9,352 nucleotides of DNA from Bacteroidales bacterium UBA1204. Its GTDB lineage: Bacteria; Bacteroidota; Bacteroidia; Bacteroidales; F082. The stretch spans positions 1-9,352 of the forward strand of contig DBXU01000056.1 in assembly GCA_002310075.1 (NCBI GenBank), written 5' to 3'. Shown here in pieces: positions 5,697-9,352 of the stretch (within the stretch, counting starts at the first letter, position 1; each line of letters starts with the position of its first letter). The translations under genes and the position numbers were made by a program. The notes beneath the pieces are model-generated. The model saw nothing but the letters and a program-made list of their open reading frames with translations, had not been told where the DNA came from and ran no database searches.

Positions 5697-8600
5697 TTAT
5701 TCCTTCACAAACTTCAAGGTGCTGACGCCGCTGGCCGACTTCACCATGACGAAGTACATGCCGCTGTTCAATGCCTCAAGGTTGAGCGTGGTCTCACCCT
5801 TGGCCTGTCGGCTGTAGACCTGCTGGCCAAGGCTGTTGAACACCACAATGACACAATCCTCCTCAGGCAGGTTGATGCTGAACTGTCCCTTGTTCGGGTT
5901 GGGATAGAGGGCCAAGCCGTTCATCACGGTCTCTTGCGTGACGGTGATGACATCCGAAGGCGGGAAGACGATGTTGTCCAACCATGCACAGTCGCTGCCA
6001 TTGGCCACATAAACGTCTTTTTTGTAGGTCCACTTCAGCTCGTGATGGCCGACGGGGAGGGCATAGGTCATCTGTCCCCAGCTCACTTCGCCCGACCAGT
6101 TGCCTTTCTCGTTGCCGTCGATGTAGAAGTACAGCTTGTCAAAGCCGCTTTCCGACGAGACTTTCCTGTAGAAGCTGATCTCTCCTTCGCTATGCACCTC
6201 AAGGTTGATGGCGAGTGAGGTGCTTTGATTGTCGCCGATGGCGCCTGATTTGACACAATAGCTGCCTTCGTAAGGGTTCTCAGTGACCACTGCCCAAGGC
6301 ATGCTTGGGTCGTTCTCCCATTCAAACTTGCTGAAGTCGCCGGTCTCCCAGTCTTCAGTGACAATGCCGACCGAGAAGGCGAAGCTTCCTTCGGTGGAAT
6401 AATGGCCCGAAGTGGTGTTGAATCCGATTTCATAGGCCACGCCAAGCGGGGCCTCTTCTGAAAGGACGAACACGAAGTCGACGGTGAACTCCTCATCGGC
6501 GTTGACGGTGCCTACTTGGAAGTCGCCCTGCTCATAAACGATCTCAGGCAGGTCGCAGATGACGTTCAAACGGGTGTCGGGAGCAGCGGCCAGACCGGCA
6601 TTCTTGACGGTGATGTGGGCGGTGACGGTCTCACCCGGGTCGATTTGACCGTTGCCGTCGCCGTCTTCGAGGTCGGTGCCCACCACGGCAAACTCAGGAG
6701 CGTGGAGGCGGATGGCGAACTTGCTTTCCCATGTGTCGGTGCCATCGGTACAACTCAAGTTGAAGTCGGCTTTCATCAGGTTGGGCACGTCGTCGGCGAT
6801 GTCCATGGCAAAGGCTTCGGCGAGGTTGATTGTGGCGCCACCTTCGATGCTGGCGATGGTCTCGGTGGCATCGGTGAGGGTGATGTAGTCGCAGTCGGTG
6901 CTGAGGGTGGCGGTGACGTTGTTGGCGGTCACGGTACCCACATTCTTGATTTGCATGTCGAGAGCGATGCTCTGGCCGTAGTTGGGCTGGGCACCGCCGC
7001 TGATTTCATAGTCGTTGTAAATGACGTAGGCACAGTTGCCAGGCAGGCTGAGGACGGGCAAAGCCTGAGGCCAGGCGTCGCAGCCGGTCACGATGAGGCT
7101 CATCTCGCCGACGAAGTCGATGGGATCGGCGAACTCGATGGTGACGCTGCCGTCTTCATCGGTGTAGCCAACGCCAATCATGTCGTCGCCATGGAAGAGG
7201 GCGCAGCGGAAGTTCTTCAGGCCATCGCCGTTGGCGTTGGCGACGGTGACATCCATCGAGGCAGTGCCGACAAGGATCTCAGAGGCGTAAGTTACCTCGG
7301 GTGTGAAAGGCTCGTCGTGCCATGGGCTGACGGCCACGTCGCCCATCATGTTGAGGTCGTAGAAGTTCCAGCGCAGGGCACCTTCCTCAAATTGTCCGGG
7401 AGCGGTGACCCACGGTGCGGTCTCGATCTTGCTTTCTCTCAGTGCCATGCCGCCGTAGGGGATTCGGTCATGGTAGTAGGCATCTTCTGTCTCGCGGGCC
7501 AGGTGGATGGCGGGGCCTTCGGTCTGGCCTTCGTTGAACCAACCGTAGCGTGAGTTGCCGAAAGTGGCCACGGCGAAGTTGGCGATTTTGGTCATGAGCT
7601 CCAAGATGCAGTCGCTGCTGAAGTCGCCGCAGATGCAACCCGAGGTGTGGAAGAAGGTGTAGTTATGGTCGACGCCGTTCACGCTGCTGAAGTTGCTGTT
7701 GGTGATGTCGCCGTTGGTCCATCCAGCCACATAGTTGGTGTTGGCGTGGCCATCGTGGTGGACGTATTGCGTGCCTTGGTTGATGGCATTGCGGAGCAAG
7801 GTGCCGCTCCAGTTGCCTTCCTCTTCGTAAAGGCGCGTGAAGTTATAGTTTTCGGGGATGCCTGTGGTAGTATAGCCGTTGTCGTCATGAGTGCCGATAA
7901 GCATTTCAAGGTATTGGCTGCCGTTGCTTTCTGGGTTGTCGTAGAGGTGTTCGCCAGCCATGATGACGTCGCGGAACTCGCCAAGGACGGGCTCGGTTTG
8001 ATAAGTCATGGCCTTGTGTAGCATGTTGTCGAGTTCGCCTTGGTTGCTGAAGCACATACGTCCGATGCCGATCTCGGGCAGCAGGTCGTCTTCGCCGATC
8101 TCACCCCAAAGGTTGTCGCCATCGTTGTTCCAGTTGCCGTCGAGGGCAGCATAATAGAGGTCGGCGGGGATGTCGTAGTCTTCTTTGTCGCCACCGCCAC
8201 TGGTTACATAGCAGTAAAAACCGCGATAGGGGATGTCGGGCACGTCGCCGCCGAGGTTCACCATCATGATGCCGTTGTCTTCGTATTCCTGGATGATGTA
8301 GTTACGCAGCTTCTCTTGGCTGTCACGGCCTTCCATGGTGCTGAGGATGGTGGAGAGGTCGACGACACGGGTGCGAAGGCCGCGAGCTTGATAGAAAGCA
8401 ACATACTCATCAAAGGCATTGATGTAGGGCTGTGTTGTGACTACGAGCAGGTCGTAGCCTCCCACGGTGCGGCCCTTGCTGTTGTAGGTCTGCAGCATCT
8501 CGGGGTTTTGTGCCAGGCGCATGGCGCGCTCGGCGTTGCCGCCGTTGAGCCAAAGTTTACGGCTTTGGTCGGCCTTGGCGGCAGTCGTAGTGATGCGAAC

Positions 8601-9110
8601 CGTAGCCTTGGTGGCATAACGCACTTCGCCAGTGCCAGGTATATACTGAACAGGGGTGAAGGCCGAGAAGGCGAAACCGACGCCGTTCAAGTATTGTGTG
8701 CTGAGTTGGCCATGGGCTTGGGCGGGGTAGATGCTCTTCGAGGCATAGAGGGCCTCGTCTTTCTCAAAATGCTTACGAACAGGGTCGGAGTAGGTGAGGG
8801 CCGTCTGGTAAGGGTAGAGGTTATGGCTACCTTCCATTGTCTGGAAATCGGAGAGCACCACCTCGATGGCTGCGGCTTCCGTGCCTTGTGGCAGCATGAG
8901 GCTGACGTTCTGCCAGGGCAGCGAGGGCTGGCCGGCCATGGCGCTCTGCATGCAGCCTGTGAATTGGATCTGCTCGTAGCCCTGCATCATGGCAACGCTG
9001 GGCTGGCCGAAATAATAGGTTTTTTCGATGGTCTGTGCCGAAACGAAGAGGCAGGCCATCAGACATAAGATAAGGAAAATGGTCTTTTTCATAGGATGGA
9101 TATTTTTCAT
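5697..9110 (-). CDS. Secreted C25 (gingipain-like) cysteine peptidase with type IX secretion sorting domain
   Basis: This 1137-residue protein starts with a signal peptide (MKKTIFLILCLMACLFVSAQ from Met7, cleavage likely after AQ). A propeptide-like region follows at about 27-215, with the usual AGQPSLPWQ...LP pattern. The C25 peptidase domain spans about 218-600. H455 in HHDGHANT and C492 in SGCICGDF align with the gingipain His and Cys (GHG, CVNGDF); their 37-residue spacing is near the 33 of RgpB. Next come an Ig-like domain (about 605-690), two CARDB-like beta domains (about 700-915, with a calcium-loop-like DGDGNGQIDPGE at 817-828) and a jelly-roll resembling cleaved-adhesin domains (about 916-1050, ending CAWLDNIVFP). 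The C-terminal T9SS type A sorting domain runs from LYPNPNKGQF to FVKE (1068-1137). The protein should cross the outer membrane by T9SS and be anchored or released. Substrate specificity cannot be read. The longest start is given, but Met7 (base 9092) is as likely or better because of the promoter position. The gene is monocistronic within the window. Confidence 0.93.
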   Translation of the reverse strand: MKNIHPMKKTIFLILCLMACLFVSAQTIEKTYYFGQPSVAMMQGYEQIQFTGCMQSAMAGQPSLPWQNVSLMLPQGTEAAAIEVVLSDFQTMEGSHNLYPYQTALTYSDPVRKHFEKDEALYASKSIYPAQAHGQLSTQYLNGVGFAFSAFTPVQYIPGTGEVRYATKATVRITTTAAKADQSRKLWLNGGNAERAMRLAQNPEMLQTYNSKGRTVGGYDLLVVTTQPYINAFDEYVAFYQARGLRTRVVDLSTILSTMEGRDSQEKLRNYIIQEYEDNGIMMVNLGGDVPDIPYRGFYCYVTSGGGDKEDYDIPADLYYAALDGNWNNDGDNLWGEIGEDDLLPEIGIGRMCFSNQGELDNMLHKAMTYQTEPVLGEFRDVIMAGEHLYDNPESNGSQYLEMLIGTHDDNGYTTTGIPENYNFTRLYEEEGNWSGTLLRNAINQGTQYVHHDGHANTNYVAGWTNGDITNSNFSSVNGVDHNYTFFHTSGCICGDFSSDCILELMTKIANFAVATFGNSRYGWFNEGQTEGPAIHLARETEDAYYHDRIPYGGMALRESKIETAPWVTAPGQFEEGALRWNFYDLNMMGDVAVSPWHDEPFTPEVTYASEILVGTASMDVTVANANGDGLKNFRCALFHGDDMIGVGYTDEDGSVTIEFADPIDFVGEMSLIVTGCDAWPQALPVLSLPGNCAYVIYNDYEISGGAQPNYGQSIALDMQIKNVGTVTANNVTATLSTDCDYITLTDATETIASIEGGATINLAEAFAMDIADDVPNLMKADFNLSCTDGTDTWESKFAIRLHAPEFAVVGTDLEDGDGNGQIDPGETVTAHITVKNAGLAAAPDTRLNVICDLPEIVYEQGDFQVGTVNADEEFTVDFVFVLSEEAPLGVAYEIGFNTTSGHYSTEGSFAFSVGIVTEDWETGDFSKFEWENDPSMPWAVVTENPYEGSYCVKSGAIGDNQSTSLAINLEVHSEGEISFYRKVSSESGFDKLYFYIDGNEKGNWSGEVSWGQMTYALPVGHHELKWTYKKDVYVANGSDCAWLDNIVFPPSDVITVTQETVMNGLALYPNPNKGQFSINLPEEDCVIVVFNSLGQQVYSRQAKGETTLNLEALNSGMYFVMVKSASGVSTLKFVKE

Positions 9111-9120
9111 TTTTGAGGTG

Positions 9121-9128
9121 CAAAAATA
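9121..9128 (-). promoter_or_regulatory. Bacteroides-type -7 element (TATTTTTG) for the C25 peptidase
   Basis: Read on the minus strand, TATTTTTG matches the Bacteroidota consensus TAnnTTTG. By the usual geometry transcription would begin near 9117, leaving only about 7 bases before the first ATG (9110) and about 25 before the second (9092). No clear TTTG -33 box is visible upstream, so the match rests on one element in AT-rich DNA. Confidence 0.5.
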
Positions 9129-9321
9129 TGTATTATCATAACATCTTGCATGAAAATAGATAAGAAAATTGGCATTTTTTTGTGGTCAAACAATAGTTTT
9201 TGCCCCTATAGTTTTATTAATAAGGTATCGTGTTACTATATTTCAACGTTGTTCATGAAAATTTTTCTATTTGATTCACAGCGAGATAGCATATATTGAG
9301 AAAAATATTTGAAAAAAATGC

Positions 9322-9351
9322 TTGCCAGAAGTATAAAAGGTTGTATCTTTG
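9322..9351 (+). promoter_or_regulatory. Bacteroides-type promoter reading out of the window
   Basis: TATCTTTG (9344-9351) matches TAnnTTTG exactly, and TTG (9322-9324) lies 19 bases upstream, where the -33 TTTG/TTG element is expected. Transcription would begin just beyond the window and read to the right, so it should serve a plus-strand gene that is not visible here. Confidence 0.7.
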
Positions 9352-9352
9352 C

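Larger units (their letters stand above)
9111..9352. other. AT-rich divergent promoter region
   Basis: No gene is seen here. The region separates the minus-strand peptidase from a gene that must begin to the right of the window. It contains a promoter for each direction, annotated separately. Two adjacent eight-base palindromes, CAACGTTG (9244-9251) and TTCATGAA (9252-9259), are the only other structure noticed; palindromes of this length can arise by chance. Confidence 0.6.

Noticed and set aside
5282..6218. Plus-strand open frames over the repeat block (5282-5539 and 5466-6218)
   Set aside because: The first translates the repeats themselves (FVPRND, FAMTRSDD). The second runs through the terminator and into the antisense of the peptidase gene.
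6516..9068. Long plus-strand open frames opposite the peptidase (6516-7553 and 8040-9068)
   Set aside because: The translations are low-complexity runs rich in V, G, A, D and H, typical of antisense to a GC-rich gene. The minus-strand peptidase is certain.

Overview
The window looks like a chromosomal segment from the phylum Bacteroidota, probably order Bacteroidales. Three things point there. The minus-strand peptidase ends in a type IX secretion (type A) sorting domain, a system confined to that phylum. The two best promoters match the Bacteroides-type -7 element TAnnTTTG. Most start codons have A-rich leaders rather than clear Shine-Dalgarno sites. The genus cannot be named from the sequence.

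Layout: bases 1-137 are the last codons of a type III DNA methyltransferase (mod). Three more plus-strand genes follow almost without gaps: a 291-residue HEPN-like protein (137-1012, overlapping mod by one base), a 346-residue protein with an N-terminal AlbA_2/Schlafen-type domain (1033-2073), and the type III restriction subunit Res (2079-5129, 1016 residues, helicase plus C-terminal PD-ExK nuclease). The HEPN-like and AlbA_2 genes are strikingly AT-rich compared with mod and res on either side. They look like a two-gene accessory cassette placed between mod and res. Bases 5130-5696 hold no convincing gene but many inverted repeats, a 19/21 direct repeat, and the terminator of the convergent gene. 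The minus-strand gene 5697-9110 encodes a secreted gingipain-like C25 cysteine peptidase of 1137 residues. Bases 9111-9352 are an AT-rich divergent promoter region with one promoter for the peptidase and one pointing out of the window.

How the genes may work together: Mod and Res form a type III restriction-modification system that methylates host sites and cuts unmodified invading DNA. The two genes in between are probably co-transcribed and translationally linked with it. Both carry families that recur in RNA-targeting immunity (HEPN nucleases, Schlafen/AlbA_2 proteins). A plausible but unproven reading is a second, RNA-level or growth-arrest layer tied to restriction, comparable in logic to the PrrC or RloC anticodon nucleases linked to type I systems. 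This cassette is the best candidate in the window for an undescribed system. The C25 peptidase is convergent with the operon and has no evident functional link to it.
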